Shown here one piece after another: positions 25,326 through 34,189 of a stretch of 64,000 nucleotides of DNA. Both the position numbers and the translations under genes were made by a program. Source of the DNA: JACVRW01 sp963827065 (GTDB lineage: Bacteria; Actinomycetota; Thermoleophilia; Solirubrobacterales; Thermoleophilaceae); assembly GCA_963827065.1 (NCBI GenBank), contig CAWGZM010000010.1, positions 1 through 64,000 on the forward strand, read 5' to 3'. The first letter of the stretch is position 1. Each line of letters starts with the position of its first letter. The notes under the pieces are model-generated. The model had not been told where the DNA came from and did no database searches. It worked only from the letters and a program-made list of their open reading frames with translations.

Positions 25326-26477
25326 CTAGGGCCGCTGCAGCAGCTCGGAGCAGAGCTGCAGGGCGTCCGTGTCCTCAGGACGCGCCTCGTCGAGGCACTC
25401 CGCGTACTCCTTGAAGTCCTCGGCCTCCGGGGTGGTGGTGCTCTCGGGCGGCAGCTGACCGCCACCGCCGTCGCCGTTGTTCGGCGGCACGATCTCCGGG
25501 GTCGACTCGCCGAGCGCGTCGTCCGACCCGCCGTCGGCGCCGATCCCGCTGCCGAGGCTTTCGAGCGCGCTCGCCCCGCCGAGCGAACGCGTCAGCGCCG
25601 AGAGCGGCCGCGCCTTGGCCGGCGCCTCGATCTCCTGGTCACCGTTAACGTCCGCGAGCTCGAGCGAGAACTCGAGCGCCCCCGACTCGATGTTCCCGAG
25701 CCGCTCGCGTGTGTTCGCCGGCACCTCGAACTCGACGCGACCGGAGACGCGCCGGATGAGACCGTCCTCCTTCCCGAGGTACACGTCGAAGCTCGGGTTC
25801 TTGACCGACTCGGCGATGCCCGCGATCTGCGCCCCCGTCAGCGGCGCTGGCGGGGCGCCGCCGGTGGCGCCTTCCACGGCGGCGCCGGAGCGGCGCACGA
25901 AGCGGTTGAAATCACGCAGCACGCTCTCGACGTCGAGCACCCCGGAGACGTGGTTGGTCTCGACGCCCGCGACGTCGGCGTCACCCTCGTCCTTTGCTTC
26001 CGCGAGCCAGCCTCGTGGGTCGAAGCCGAGCTCTGCGAGCGAGCTTTCCCGGGTGCGGTTTCGGCGCAGGGCCGCGTTGGCGCGCCGCACCTGAGCGGGC
26101 GGCTGCTCGTAGTAGACGTCCTGGAACTTGACGAAGGCGCGCTCGCCGGTGGTGAGCAGGCCGGTCGTGATCGTCTGCCCGCCGCCGTCGGTGCCGATCT
26201 TCAGCTCAATGTCCGCCGACGGAAGCATGTCGTCGTTCGACCTGAACGGGCCGCTCGCTTGCAGGCGCACCGGGCGCTCGAGCGACGGGCTACCCTCGAG
26301 GCGGAGCTCGGCGTCGAGCTCGAGGTCGGCGCTCTGTATCCCGCCGGAGAACGCCCTGTCGAGCAGCCCCTCGACATCGTCCTGATCCTCGTCTCCACCG
26401 CAGGAAGCGAGCGCCACCGTGGCGAAGAGCAGGAGGAGCAACAGGCGGCCCACCCGGGGCAGGGTATCCGACCGCAA
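25326..26477 (-). CDS. LolA-like (LppX/LprG-type) lipoprotein
   Basis: A 383-residue lipoprotein with signal peptide and lipobox LASC (Cys at about residue 26). The mature part has the half-barrel pattern of LppX/LprG proteins: SADLELDAELRLEGSPSLER, then VRLQASGPFRS, then ERAFVKFQDVYYE, GVLDVESVLRDFNRFVRR and VSGRVEFEVPANTRERLG. A Gly/Pro/Thr-rich linker precedes a short Cys-containing C-terminal helix (ECLDEARPEDTDALQLC). The family carries lipids across the envelope in mycobacteria. A paralogue sits at 51804-52685. It is divergent from the epimerase-like gene 29 bp away and upstream of the glycolipid-binding gene. Confidence 0.8.
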   Translation of the reverse strand: MRSDTLPRVGRLLLLLLFATVALASCGGDEDQDDVEGLLDRAFSGGIQSADLELDAELRLEGSPSLERPVRLQASGPFRSNDDMLPSADIELKIGTDGGGQTITTGLLTTGERAFVKFQDVYYEQPPAQVRRANAALRRNRTRESSLAELGFDPRGWLAEAKDEGDADVAGVETNHVSGVLDVESVLRDFNRFVRRSGAAVEGATGGAPPAPLTGAQIAGIAESVKNPSFDVYLGKEDGLIRRVSGRVEFEVPANTRERLGNIESGALEFSLELADVNGDQEIEAPAKARPLSALTRSLGGASALESLGSGIGADGGSDDALGESTPEIVPPNNGDGGGGQLPPESTTTPEAEDFKEYAECLDEARPEDTDALQLCSELLQRP

Positions 26478-26506
26478 CTCGCCGCCCTCGTGGTGTTGAG
26501 AACCAG

Positions 26507-28078
26507 ATGGGGTACGTCAAGCGAACAGCCCTGGCCGTGCTCGTGGCGCTCATGCTGAGCGCCGCGCCCGCCTACGCGGGCGAGGTCATCGTGGTCGACG
26601 GCGGCAAGGCCGAGCGGGTCCAGGATCCGGCGGTGCCGAGCCGGGCCGAGATCGAGCTCGGGATGCCGGTGGGCGGCCGCGGACCGCTCGGGATGAAGGC
26701 GTCGGCGTCGAGCTCGGTCGCCGCGCGCGCGAGCCGCGAGAGCGCCCGCGCCACGCGCGCCTGGCGCAGCGCGCGCTCGTCGAGCCGGCGCGGGCGCCGG
26801 GCCGTTTACGCCGCGCTCAGCCGCGAGCTTCGGCGCAAGAAGATCAAGGCCGCCGACTCCCGCCGCTGGCGCCGCTCGTACGTGCTCTCGCTGCGGACGC
26901 TGCGCCGGCTGAGCGGAGCGCGGCGCACGCAGCTCCTGTACGTCGCAAACTCGGTCGAGGCGCTCGCGCTCAGCAGGCGGCTCACCCCCACGCGCATGCC
27001 GGTCGCGTTCCTCCAGCTCGAGCGCAACCGCCAGTACTGGCGCCGGCTGCCCTACCCGGCGACCGGCGCGCAGGTGAGCTTCCGCGGCAGCCAGGTCCTC
27101 TTCCAGTACTTCCCCGGCGAGGGCCTCCAGCTGCACCCGCTCTCCACGTTCAAGAAGGCGAACGCGCTGCACGGCTTCTGCGAGCGCGGCGAGCCCGAGT
27201 GCGACGAGGCGGCGCTGCGGACGATCCTCGACGAGATGACCGCGCTAGCAGTCAAGCGCGGGCGCCGCTTCATCGCCTGGGAGTACCTCTTCTACTTCGG
27301 CGGCGGGTACCCGCCGTGGATGAGCGGGATGGCGCAGGCCACGGGCATCCAGGCGTACGCGCGCGCGTCGCAGCTGCTCGCGGAGCCCTCCTACGTGGAG
27401 ACCGCCAAGCGCGCGCTCGGCGCCTTCGAGACGCTGCCGCCCACCGGGGTCCGCACGACCGGGCCGGCCGGCGGCGTCCACTACCTGCAGTACTCGTTCG
27501 CCCCACGGCTGTGGATCTTCAACGCCTTCCTGCAGTCGCTGATCGGGCTCCACGACTTCGCGAAGATCACAGCTGACGAGCGCGCCCAGCGGCTCTACGA
27601 CGAGGCCGAGCCCGAGGCGCGCAAAGAGGTGCCGCTCAGCGATGTCGGCGACTGGTCGCGCTACTCCTACGCCGGCAACGAGTCGACGGCGGAGTACCAC
27701 GAGCTGTTGCGCGAGTTCCTTCAGAGCATGTGCACGCGCCGGCTCGGCGCCGAGTACTGCGACTACGCGCGGCGCTACCGCGGCTACCAGGTCGACCCGC
27801 CGGTTCTGACCTACCGCGGCCCCGCCGCCGGCACCGCCGACCGCCCGGTCGCGATCTCGTTCACGGTGTCGAAGCTGTCGGCCGTCGAGCTGACGGTCAC
27901 GCGCCCGGACGGCCGTGTCGTGTTCAGCCGGCTGGCCACGTTCAGGCGTGGCGGCGGCTCATTCAGCTGGACGCCGAGGGGGCCCGGCTTCTTCACCGTC
28001 AGCCTCGGCGCGAAGGAGCTGCGCACGGGCTACGGGAAGAAGGATCGGGTCAGCGCGGAGGTCGAGGTCACAAACTAG
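26507..28078 (+). CDS. Secreted D-glucuronyl C5-epimerase-domain protein
   Basis: A 523-residue protein with a signal peptide (ALAVLVALMLSAAPAYAGE). A basic Arg/Ser-rich region (about residues 70-150) leads into the C5-epimerase C-terminal-like domain: YFPGEGLQLHPLSTFKKANA, EYLFYFGGGYPPWMSGMAQA (about residue 265) and YAGNESTAEYHELLREF. The end (about 430-523) is a beta-sandwich with YRGPAAGTADRPVAISFTVS. Eukaryotic homologues epimerise glucuronate in heparan sulfate; in bacteria the substrate is unknown, perhaps a cell-surface glucuronan. Conserved Tyr and Glu/Gly residues of the fold are present but activity is not proven. Confidence 0.8.
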   Translation: MGYVKRTALAVLVALMLSAAPAYAGEVIVVDGGKAERVQDPAVPSRAEIELGMPVGGRGPLGMKASASSSVAARASRESARATRAWRSARSSSRRGRRAVYAALSRELRRKKIKAADSRRWRRSYVLSLRTLRRLSGARRTQLLYVANSVEALALSRRLTPTRMPVAFLQLERNRQYWRRLPYPATGAQVSFRGSQVLFQYFPGEGLQLHPLSTFKKANALHGFCERGEPECDEAALRTILDEMTALAVKRGRRFIAWEYLFYFGGGYPPWMSGMAQATGIQAYARASQLLAEPSYVETAKRALGAFETLPPTGVRTTGPAGGVHYLQYSFAPRLWIFNAFLQSLIGLHDFAKITADERAQRLYDEAEPEARKEVPLSDVGDWSRYSYAGNESTAEYHELLREFLQSMCTRRLGAEYCDYARRYRGYQVDPPVLTYRGPAAGTADRPVAISFTVSKLSAVELTVTRPDGRVVFSRLATFRRGGGSFSWTPRGPGFFTVSLGAKELRTGYGKKDRVSAEVEVTN

Positions 28079-28091
28079 AGTCCGGCGCTTC

Positions 28092-29255
28092 ATGGCGCCC
28101 CGGACCATCCTCTACACCGGCAAGGGCGGCGTCGGCAAGACGAGCGTCGCCGCGGCGAGCGCGCGCCGCTGCGCGGCCGCGGGGCTGCGCACGGTGGTGC
28201 TCTCGACCGACCCGGCGCACAGCCTGTCCGACTCGCTCGAGGCGGAGCTCGGCGCCGAGCCGGTGCAGATTGCCGACAACCTGTTCGGCCAGGAGGTCCA
28301 AGCCCAGGAGGAGATGGAGGGCAACTGGGAGGGCGTCCAGGCATGGCTCGGCGACCTCCTGGCCGAGCGCGGCATCGACCGCATCTCGGCGGAGGAGCTG
28401 ACCGTCCCGCCCGGCATGGACGAGCTCTTCTCGCTGCTCTGGATCAAGCGCCACCACGAGGAGAGCGAGTTCGACGTCGTGATCGTCGACTGTGCCCCAA
28501 CCGGCGAGACGCTGCGGCTGCTGTCCTTCCCCGACGTCGTGACCTGGTGGCTCGAGCGCATGCTGCCCTCGCAGCGCCGGCTCGCCCCGTTCGCGCGCTC
28601 GCTGTTCGACATGCCGCTGCCCGGCGAGGCGGTCTTCGACGACGTCGAGCGGCTCGCGCGCAACCTGGTGGCGATGAACGGCATCCTGCGCGACCGCGCG
28701 CGGACCACGATCCGGCTCGTGATGAGCCCGGACCGGATGGTGGTGAAGGAGGCGATGCGGACCTTCACCTACCTGAACCTCTACGGCTACCTGACCGATG
28801 CCGTGGTCGTGAACCGCATCCTGCCCGCCGAGGGCTACTTCGCGGCCTGGCGCGAGGCGCAGGACGAGCAGCTCGAGCTCGTCGGCTCGGCCTTCGACCC
28901 GGTGCCGGTGCTGACCGCCCCCTACTTCGAGCGCGAGGTGGTCGGCTCTGAGATGCTCGACCGGCTCGCGCTGACCGTGTTCGGCGAGCGCGACCCGAGC
29001 GCGATCCTGCACGACCGTCTGACCCATGAGCTCGCCACCGACAACGGCCGCGCCACGCTGCGCGTCGAGGTGCCGTTCGCCGAGCGCGGCGACCTGAGCC
29101 TGAAGAAGATCGGGCTCGAGGTGATCGTGCGGGTGGGCGCTCAGAAGCGAACCATCATGCTGCCGCCCGCGCTGGCCGCGTACGCCACCCGGGGCGCCCG
29201 CTTCGAGGACGGGGCGCTCGAGATCGTGTTCGAGCAGAGCGAAGATGGAAGCTGA
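28092..29255 (+). CDS. ArsA/GET3-type ATPase
   Basis: A 387-residue P-loop NTPase starting MAPRTILYTGKGGVGKTSVA (deviant Walker A with the signature Lys). Switch regions follow in STDPAHSLSDSL and VDCAPTGETLRLLSFPDVV, then a helical insert and a C-terminal small domain GLEVIVRVGAQKRTIMLPPA, typical of actinobacterial ArsA-like proteins. No arsenite-binding Cys triad is apparent, so arsenical export is unlikely; membrane-protein targeting or another role is possible. The ATG at 28092 gives the domain start. The next small ORF overlaps its end. Confidence 0.88.
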   Translation: MAPRTILYTGKGGVGKTSVAAASARRCAAAGLRTVVLSTDPAHSLSDSLEAELGAEPVQIADNLFGQEVQAQEEMEGNWEGVQAWLGDLLAERGIDRISAEELTVPPGMDELFSLLWIKRHHEESEFDVVIVDCAPTGETLRLLSFPDVVTWWLERMLPSQRRLAPFARSLFDMPLPGEAVFDDVERLARNLVAMNGILRDRARTTIRLVMSPDRMVVKEAMRTFTYLNLYGYLTDAVVVNRILPAEGYFAAWREAQDEQLELVGSAFDPVPVLTAPYFEREVVGSEMLDRLALTVFGERDPSAILHDRLTHELATDNGRATLRVEVPFAERGDLSLKKIGLEVIVRVGAQKRTIMLPPALAAYATRGARFEDGALEIVFEQSEDGS

Positions 29256-29478
29256 CGGGCCCGACCGCGGCGAAGAGCGGCCGGGGATGCCCGACCCCGC
29301 CGCCCTCTTCGTCCTCCTCGACGGGGTGCGGCGCGCCGCCCCGCGCGAGCTCGACGAGCAGGTCACGAAGCTGATCCGTGAGTTCCTGCTCACGCTGCGC
29401 TCCCTGATCGACTGGTACCTCGAGCGCCTCGACCGGCCGCGCCGCGAGCCCGAGGTCGAGGACATCCCGATCGACTGA
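29245..29478 (+). CDS. Small helical protein overlapping the ArsA-type ATPase gene
   Basis: A 77-residue protein that starts 11 bases before the ATPase stop, implying translational coupling. The central part VLLDGVRRAAPRELDEQVTK leads into a helix LIREFLLTLRSLIDWYLERL, probably a membrane-surface or protein-binding amphipathic helix. It is not a family I recognise. Overlap with the ATPase suggests it is a partner protein. Its stop is immediately followed by a copy of the 24-bp repeat. Confidence 0.6.
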   Translation: MEADGPDRGEERPGMPDPAALFVLLDGVRRAAPRELDEQVTKLIREFLLTLRSLIDWYLERLDRPRREPEVEDIPID

Positions 29479-29502
29479 TGCTCGAATGCAAGACCTGACC
29501 CC
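29479..29502 (+). repeat. 24-bp repeat copy 1, containing the start codon of the next gene
   Basis: The sequence TGCTCGAATGCA...CTGACCCC is identical over 24 bases to the two arms of the inverted repeat at 56780-56851. It begins right after the stop codon of the upstream ORF. The ATG of the acyl-CoA dehydrogenase (29486) and its codons for MQDLTP lie inside it. Confidence 0.8.
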
Positions 29503-30628
29503 GGAGCAGGAGGAGATCCGGCGGGTCTGCCGGGAGTTTGCCGCCAACGAGATCAGGCCGGTGTCGCTCGCGGTCGACGAGGCTGACGTGGAGGTCCCGT
29601 ACGAGGTGTGGAACAAGGCCGCCGCCATCGGCCTGACCTCGTTCATGCTGCCTGAGGAGCTTGGCGGCGGCGGGATGACCGACTGCCTGACCGGCTGCAT
29701 CGTGCAGGAGGAGCTCTCGCACGGTTGCGCGGGCATCGGCAACCTGATCACCTCGAACGGCTTCTTCGCAGAGCCCGTGCTCGCGCTCGGCGACGAGGCC
29801 CAGCAGCGCCGCTGGCTCGAGCCGCTCGCCGGCGAGCGGCCGCCGCTCACCGCGCTCGCGACGACCGAGCCCGAGGCCGGCTCCGACGCGGCCTCGATCC
29901 GCACGACGGCGCGCCGCGACGGCGACGGCTACGTCATCAGCGGTCAGAAGAGCTGGATCTCGAACGGCGGCGTCGCGGACTACGTGGTCGTCTTCACCAC
30001 GGTCGAGCCGGGCAGCGGCTACCGCGGCATCACCGCCTTCGTGCTCGAGGGCGGCGACGAGGGGCTGTCCTGGGGGCCGCCGATGCGCAAGATGGGCCAG
30101 CGCGCGATCGTCAACACGGAGCTGTTCCTCGACGAGGTGCACGCGCCGGCCGACCGCCGCCTGGGCGAGGAGGGCCAGGGCTTCCGCGGGCTGATGGAGA
30201 CCTTCGATCGCTCACGCGTGACGCTCGGCGCCTCGGCCACCGGGCTGGCGCGGGCGGCGCTCGAGTACGCGACCGACTACGCGCGCGAGCGCGTCCAGTT
30301 CGGCAAGCCGATAGCCGAGCATCAGGCGGTGAGCTTCCGGCTCGCCGAGATGGCCCTGCGCGTGGACGCATCGCGCCTGCTCGTCTGGCGCGCGGCACGC
30401 ATGCTCGACGCCGGCGAGCGCGCCACCAAGGAGGCGGCGATGGCGAAGCTCCACGCCTCCGAGACCGCCATGTGGTGCACCTGGGCGGCCCTGCAGACGC
30501 TCGGCGGCTGGGGCTACTCGCGCGAGTATCCGGTCGAGAAATGGATGCGCGACGCCAAGCTGGAGGAGATCGAGGAGGGCACCTCGGACATCCAGCGCAT
30601 GGTGATCGCACGCGGCCTGCTGCGCTGA
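29486..30628 (+). CDS. Acyl-CoA dehydrogenase
   Basis: A 380-residue enzyme of normal length: N-terminal QDLTPEQEEIRRVCREFAAN, nucleotide-binding TTEPEAGSDAASIRTTARRD, ISGQKSWISNGGVADYVVVF, and the C-terminal GGWGYSREYPVEKWMRDAKL with the catalytic Glu in EIEEGTSDIQRMV. It would introduce a double bond into an acyl-CoA using FAD. Codons 1-6 lie inside the 24-bp repeat, so the repeat and the conserved LTPEQ start coincide. No Shine-Dalgarno is obvious; the preceding repeat would be part of the ribosome-binding region. It may be co-transcribed with the ArsA-type ATPase and the small overlapping ORF. Confidence 0.92.
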   Translation: MQDLTPEQEEIRRVCREFAANEIRPVSLAVDEADVEVPYEVWNKAAAIGLTSFMLPEELGGGGMTDCLTGCIVQEELSHGCAGIGNLITSNGFFAEPVLALGDEAQQRRWLEPLAGERPPLTALATTEPEAGSDAASIRTTARRDGDGYVISGQKSWISNGGVADYVVVFTTVEPGSGYRGITAFVLEGGDEGLSWGPPMRKMGQRAIVNTELFLDEVHAPADRRLGEEGQGFRGLMETFDRSRVTLGASATGLARAALEYATDYARERVQFGKPIAEHQAVSFRLAEMALRVDASRLLVWRAARMLDAGERATKEAAMAKLHASETAMWCTWAALQTLGGWGYSREYPVEKWMRDAKLEEIEEGTSDIQRMVIARGLLR

Positions 30629-30672
30629 GCGCTCACGTGCTTGCGGCGCGCAGGTAGCGCTCCGCGAGGGCG

Positions 30673-31798
30673 CTAGCGGGCGGCGCCGGCGGCCAGCTCG
30701 GCGCGCACGGCGGGGAGCGCCTCGGCCACGAGCTCCATCAGCGGCCGCGGCCCGACGGTGATGCGTGCCCAGCCCGGCATGCCCATCTCGGCGCCCGGGC
30801 GGATCAGGATGCCCCGGCGCAACAGGCCGTCGATGAGCAGAGCGTCGTCGGCGCCGTGCTCGACGAGCAGGAAGTTCGCCTCGGACGGGACCGGGCGGAT
30901 CCCCTCGGTCGCGAGCGCGGCGGCGAGCCACTCGCGCGCCTCGACCGTCTCGCGCCGGCGCCGATCGACCTCGGCCGGGCGGCCCAGGCTCGCCGTGCCC
31001 GCCACGAGCGCCGGGCGGTTCACGTTGAACGGCTCCTGCACCGCCTGCAGGTAGGGGACGAGCTCGGGCTGCGGCGATCGCGTAGCCGAGGCGCATGCCC
31101 GCGAGCCCGAAGATCTTCGAGAAGGTCCGCAGCACCACGACCGGGCGCCCGGCCGCGACGTCCTGCTCGCGCCGGATGCGAGTGGCCGGGTCGACGTAGT
31201 CGATGTAGGCCTCGTCGGCAACCGCGACGCAGCCGGGCGGCAGCGCGTCCAGGAAGGCGGACCACTCGGCGGGCTCGATCAGGGAACCGGTGGGGTTGTT
31301 CGGGTCGCACACCCAGACGAGCCGGGCGGCCTTGCGCCGCGCGGCGTCCGCGATCCGCTCGAGGTCGAGCCGCAGCTCGGGCAACGGCACGCGCTCGACG
31401 ATCGCGCCGGCCGCCCGCGAGGCCTGCGCGTAGAGCCCGTAGGTCGGGACGGGCACGACCACGCTGTCGCCCGGCGACAGGAAGGCCGAGCAGAGCGTGA
31501 GGATCAGCGTCTGGATGCCGTGCGCCGGCAGGATCTGGCCGGAGCGGGCCCCCGTCTCGGCGGCGATGCCCTCGCGCAGCTCGAGGTAGGCGTGCTCGGG
31601 GTAGGACCAGGTCTCGTCGAGCTCGCTTGCGACGGCGTCGAGGACGCCGGGCAGCGGCCCGAACAGGCCCTCGTTCCAGTTCAGCTTGGCCACCCTGTCG
31701 AGCCCGTACTCGCGCTGCAGCTCGTCGAGACTCGGCCCCGGCACATAGGGCCCGAGGTCGAGCAGTTGCGGCCGCAGCAGCGGGGCCCAGTCGGTCAT
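30673..31798 (-). pseudogene. HisC-like aminotransferase, interrupted by a one-base frameshift
   Basis: A class I/II PLP aminotransferase of about 374 residues split over two frames. The first frame from ATG 31798 gives LDLGPYVPGPSLDELQREYG, LNWNEGLFGPLP, VWVCDPNNPTGSLIEPAEW and the PLP-lysine region VVLRTFSKIFGLAGMRLGYA; after GYAIA the reading shifts by one base near 31075 and continues PELVPYLQAVQEPFNVNRPA to the end PGWARITVGPRPLMELVAEA. An extra G before CAGCCCGAG restores the frame. The enzyme would transaminate histidinol phosphate, aromatic or related amino acids. Its ATG overlaps the stop of the TPP enzyme gene (ATGA), so it belongs to that operon. Confidence 0.8.
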
Positions 31799-33435
31799 GG
31801 CGTCGGCTGGTGGGCCGCGACCGAGGCGCGCAGCACGACGACCGCCGGGCCGTCGCGCTCGAACGCCCATTCGAGCGCGCCGCGCAGCTCGGGCGGCTCG
31901 ACCGTGCGCACCGGCACGCCGAAGCCGCGGCACACGACGTCGAAGTCCGGCTGAACGAGGTCCACCGAGTGGGTGGCCCCGAAGGCGCCGCGCTGGTACT
32001 CGCGCAGGATCCCGTAGCCGCGGTCGTCGACTATCAGGAGCTTCGCCGCCAGCTCGTGCTGGCGCGCGCTCGCGAGCTCCTGGAGCGCGTAGAGGACGCC
32101 GCCGTCCCCCATCACCGCCAGCACCGGGGTGCCCGGAAGGGCGGCGCGGGCGCCGAGCGCGGCCGGCCAGGCGTATCCGAGCGTGCCCGAGCCGAGCGGG
32201 TACAGGAACGTGCGCGGGCGCTCCACCGGGAGGTGCGCGGCCGCCCAGTAACCCATGATCGTCATGTCCCACGCGATCACCGCGTCCGGCCCGGCCGCCG
32301 CCGCGATGTCCGCGAGGATGCCGCGCTCGAGCTCGCGTCCCTGCGCGTCGAGGCCCTCCGAGATGCGCTCGCGCACCTGCTCGGCGCGGCGCTCTGCCTC
32401 ACCGTCGGGCTCGCGTGCGGGGACGAGCGGCGCGAGTGCGGCGAGGACTGCGGTGGCGTCGCCCACGACGGCCAGCGCCGGATAGGTGGAGCCGATCCGC
32501 TCGGGTGCCGCGTCGATCTGGATCAGGCGACCGGAGAAGCGCAGCTCGTACTGGCGCGTCGTCTCCGCGCCGAGCTCCGTGCCGACGCCAAGCACGACGT
32601 CCGCCTCTTCGAGCAACTCGGTGAAGGCGGCGTCGTCGCAGGGCGAGCCGACGCACAGCGGGTCGCTCGCAGGGAAGGCGCCCTTGCCCATGTAGGTGGT
32701 GGCGACCGGCGCCCGTAGGCGCTCGGCGAGCGCGCGCAGCTCGGCCCATGCGCCCGAGCGCTCGACGCCGCCGCCCGCCCACAGGAGCGGCCGCTCGGCG
32801 GCCGCGAGCAGCTCCGCCGCCTCCGTGATCGCCTCCGGAGCGGGGGCGGGAGCCGGCCGTGGATCCGCGTCCAGGCTCTCGGCCGCAGCCGTGCCGGCGG
32901 GACCGTCGAGAACGTCGACCGGCACCTCCAGGTAGACGGGCCCGCTCGGCGGGGTGAGCGCGACCCGCCAGGCGTCGGCGACCAGCTCGGCGAGACCCGC
33001 GGCGCTCTCCGCGCGGCGCGCCTGCTTGACGATCGGAGCGAAGCTCGCGAGCTGATCCGGGAGGTCGTGCAGGAAGCCGCGGTTCCGGCCGATCATCTCG
33101 CGCGGGATCTGGCTCGAGATCGCCAGCACGGGGACGTGGGCGCTCGCGCTCTCCATCAGCGCGGTGAGGGAGTTGAGCGCGCCCGGCCCGGTTGAGAGCA
33201 GCAGCGGCGCAACGCGGCCGCTCGCGCGGGCGTAGCCGTCCGCCGCGAAGCCGGCGCAGAGCTCGGTCCGCATGCCGAGTGTCGCGATCGGGCTCTCCCG
33301 CAAGGCCTCCCAGATGGCAAGGGCGTGCGTACCCGGCGCGCCGAAGACGGCGCGCGCGCCCAGCTCCTCGAGCGCGCCAACCAGCACGTCGCCGCCGCGA
33401 GCCGGCGCCCGGCGTGCGGCGGCCTGCGCGCTCAC
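31795..33435 (-). CDS. Thiamine-pyrophosphate enzyme (acetolactate synthase/decarboxylase-like)
   Basis: A 546-residue ThDP enzyme. The N-terminal PYR domain holds the catalytic Glu in RTELCAGFAADGYARASG (about residue 57); the middle domain has RPLLWAGGGVERSGAWAELR and a TYMGKGAFP segment; the C-terminal PP domain contains the ThDP motif VMGDGGVLYALQELASARQH. This could be an acetolactate synthase homologue or a 2-oxo acid decarboxylase; it lacks an adjacent ilvN small subunit. Together with the aminotransferase next to it, a transamination then decarboxylation route for an amino acid is plausible. Its GTG overlaps the tetR stop (GTGA). Confidence 0.85.
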   Translation of the reverse strand: MSAQAAARRAPARGGDVLVGALEELGARAVFGAPGTHALAIWEALRESPIATLGMRTELCAGFAADGYARASGRVAPLLLSTGPGALNSLTALMESASAHVPVLAISSQIPREMIGRNRGFLHDLPDQLASFAPIVKQARRAESAAGLAELVADAWRVALTPPSGPVYLEVPVDVLDGPAGTAAAESLDADPRPAPAPAPEAITEAAELLAAAERPLLWAGGGVERSGAWAELRALAERLRAPVATTYMGKGAFPASDPLCVGSPCDDAAFTELLEEADVVLGVGTELGAETTRQYELRFSGRLIQIDAAPERIGSTYPALAVVGDATAVLAALAPLVPAREPDGEAERRAEQVRERISEGLDAQGRELERGILADIAAAAGPDAVIAWDMTIMGYWAAAHLPVERPRTFLYPLGSGTLGYAWPAALGARAALPGTPVLAVMGDGGVLYALQELASARQHELAAKLLIVDDRGYGILREYQRGAFGATHSVDLVQPDFDVVCRGFGVPVRTVEPPELRGALEWAFERDGPAVVVLRASVAAHQPTP

Positions 33436-34118
33436 ACGCCGTTCCCGTCGATCGCCTCGGCGGCGGCGCGGGCATCGCGCTCGAGCCCGCGGCGGCTGAC
33501 GCCGAGTTGCTCGGCGACGAAGTCATACACGCGCTCGCGCATCCGCTGCGGGGATGTCCACGAGTAGCCGAGCAGGAGCTCGAACCCGAGCCCGTCGACC
33601 AGCGCTATCAGGCGCTCGGCGACGGCGTCCGGCCCCGTCACCGGCGTGAACTCACCGGACTCGACGCCGAGCCGGACGGCGTCGAGGAAGTAGCCGCGCC
33701 AGCGCTGCGAGAGCGCCTCGCACTCGGGCAGGAGATCCGGCTCCTGGAGCGCGCGCACCCACAGCTCGATCCAGAGGACGTACTCGCCGCGCCGGGCGCC
33801 GGGGAGCGGGATCGCGAGCTCGATGACGTGAGCGAGCCGCTCGCGCTCGCTCTCGGCCGCCGCCGCCCGCTCGTCGAGGCGGTCGAAGAGCCGTGCGCTC
33901 GCCCACTTGAGCGCCGCGATCAGCACCTCGTCCTTGACCTCGAAGTAGTAGTGGATGGCGCCCGTGGACATGTCGGCCTCGCGGGCGATGTCCGCGATGC
34001 GCGTGTTTGCGAAGCCGCGCTCCTGGATGGCGCGGCTGGCGGCGGCGAGGATCTGCTCCGGGCGGTTCGGCCGCGGGGGCCGGAACGCGCGCGGCCGTGG
34101 GCGCTGTTTGACAGTCAT
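33432..34118 (-). CDS. TetR family transcriptional regulator
   Basis: A 228-residue regulator. The N-terminal HTH reads PEQILAAASRAIQERGFANT, then IADIAREADMSTGAIHYYFE, the usual TetR recognition helix. The ligand domain contains WIELWVRALQEPDLLPECEA and a Leu/Gly-rich helix. ATG 34118 is used; a GTG at 34130 adds four residues. It heads the minus-strand operon tetR-TPP enzyme-aminotransferase and faces an amino-acid ABC transporter across 72 bp containing palindromes (34136-34161). It probably represses both directions until an amino-acid-derived ligand binds. Confidence 0.88.
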   Translation of the reverse strand: MTVKQRPRPRAFRPPRPNRPEQILAAASRAIQERGFANTRIADIAREADMSTGAIHYYFEVKDEVLIAALKWASARLFDRLDERAAAAESERERLAHVIELAIPLPGARRGEYVLWIELWVRALQEPDLLPECEALSQRWRGYFLDAVRLGVESGEFTPVTGPDAVAERLIALVDGLGFELLLGYSWTSPQRMRERVYDFVAEQLGVSRRGLERDARAAAEAIDGNGV

Positions 34119-34135
34119 CCGCGAAACCACTTATA

Positions 34136-34161
34136 TCTGATGCGCCGATCAGACGATCTGA
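34136..34161. promoter_or_regulatory. Palindromic operator between tetR and the ABC transporter
   Basis: Overlapping inverted repeats: TCTGAT-N6-ATCAGA (34136-34153) and TCAGA-CGA-TCTGA (34149-34161). They lie in the divergent promoter region, 18 bp from the tetR start and 28 bp from the transporter GTG, as expected for TetR autoregulation. Confidence 0.65.
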
Positions 34162-34189
34162 CTTTCGAGTCAACTCCGGGAGGGATCAC

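Noticed and set aside
28092..29255. Arsenic resistance role for the ArsA-type ATPase
   Set aside because: No arsenite-binding Cys residues, no arsB or arsC nearby, and the ArsR gene at 19892 is far away.
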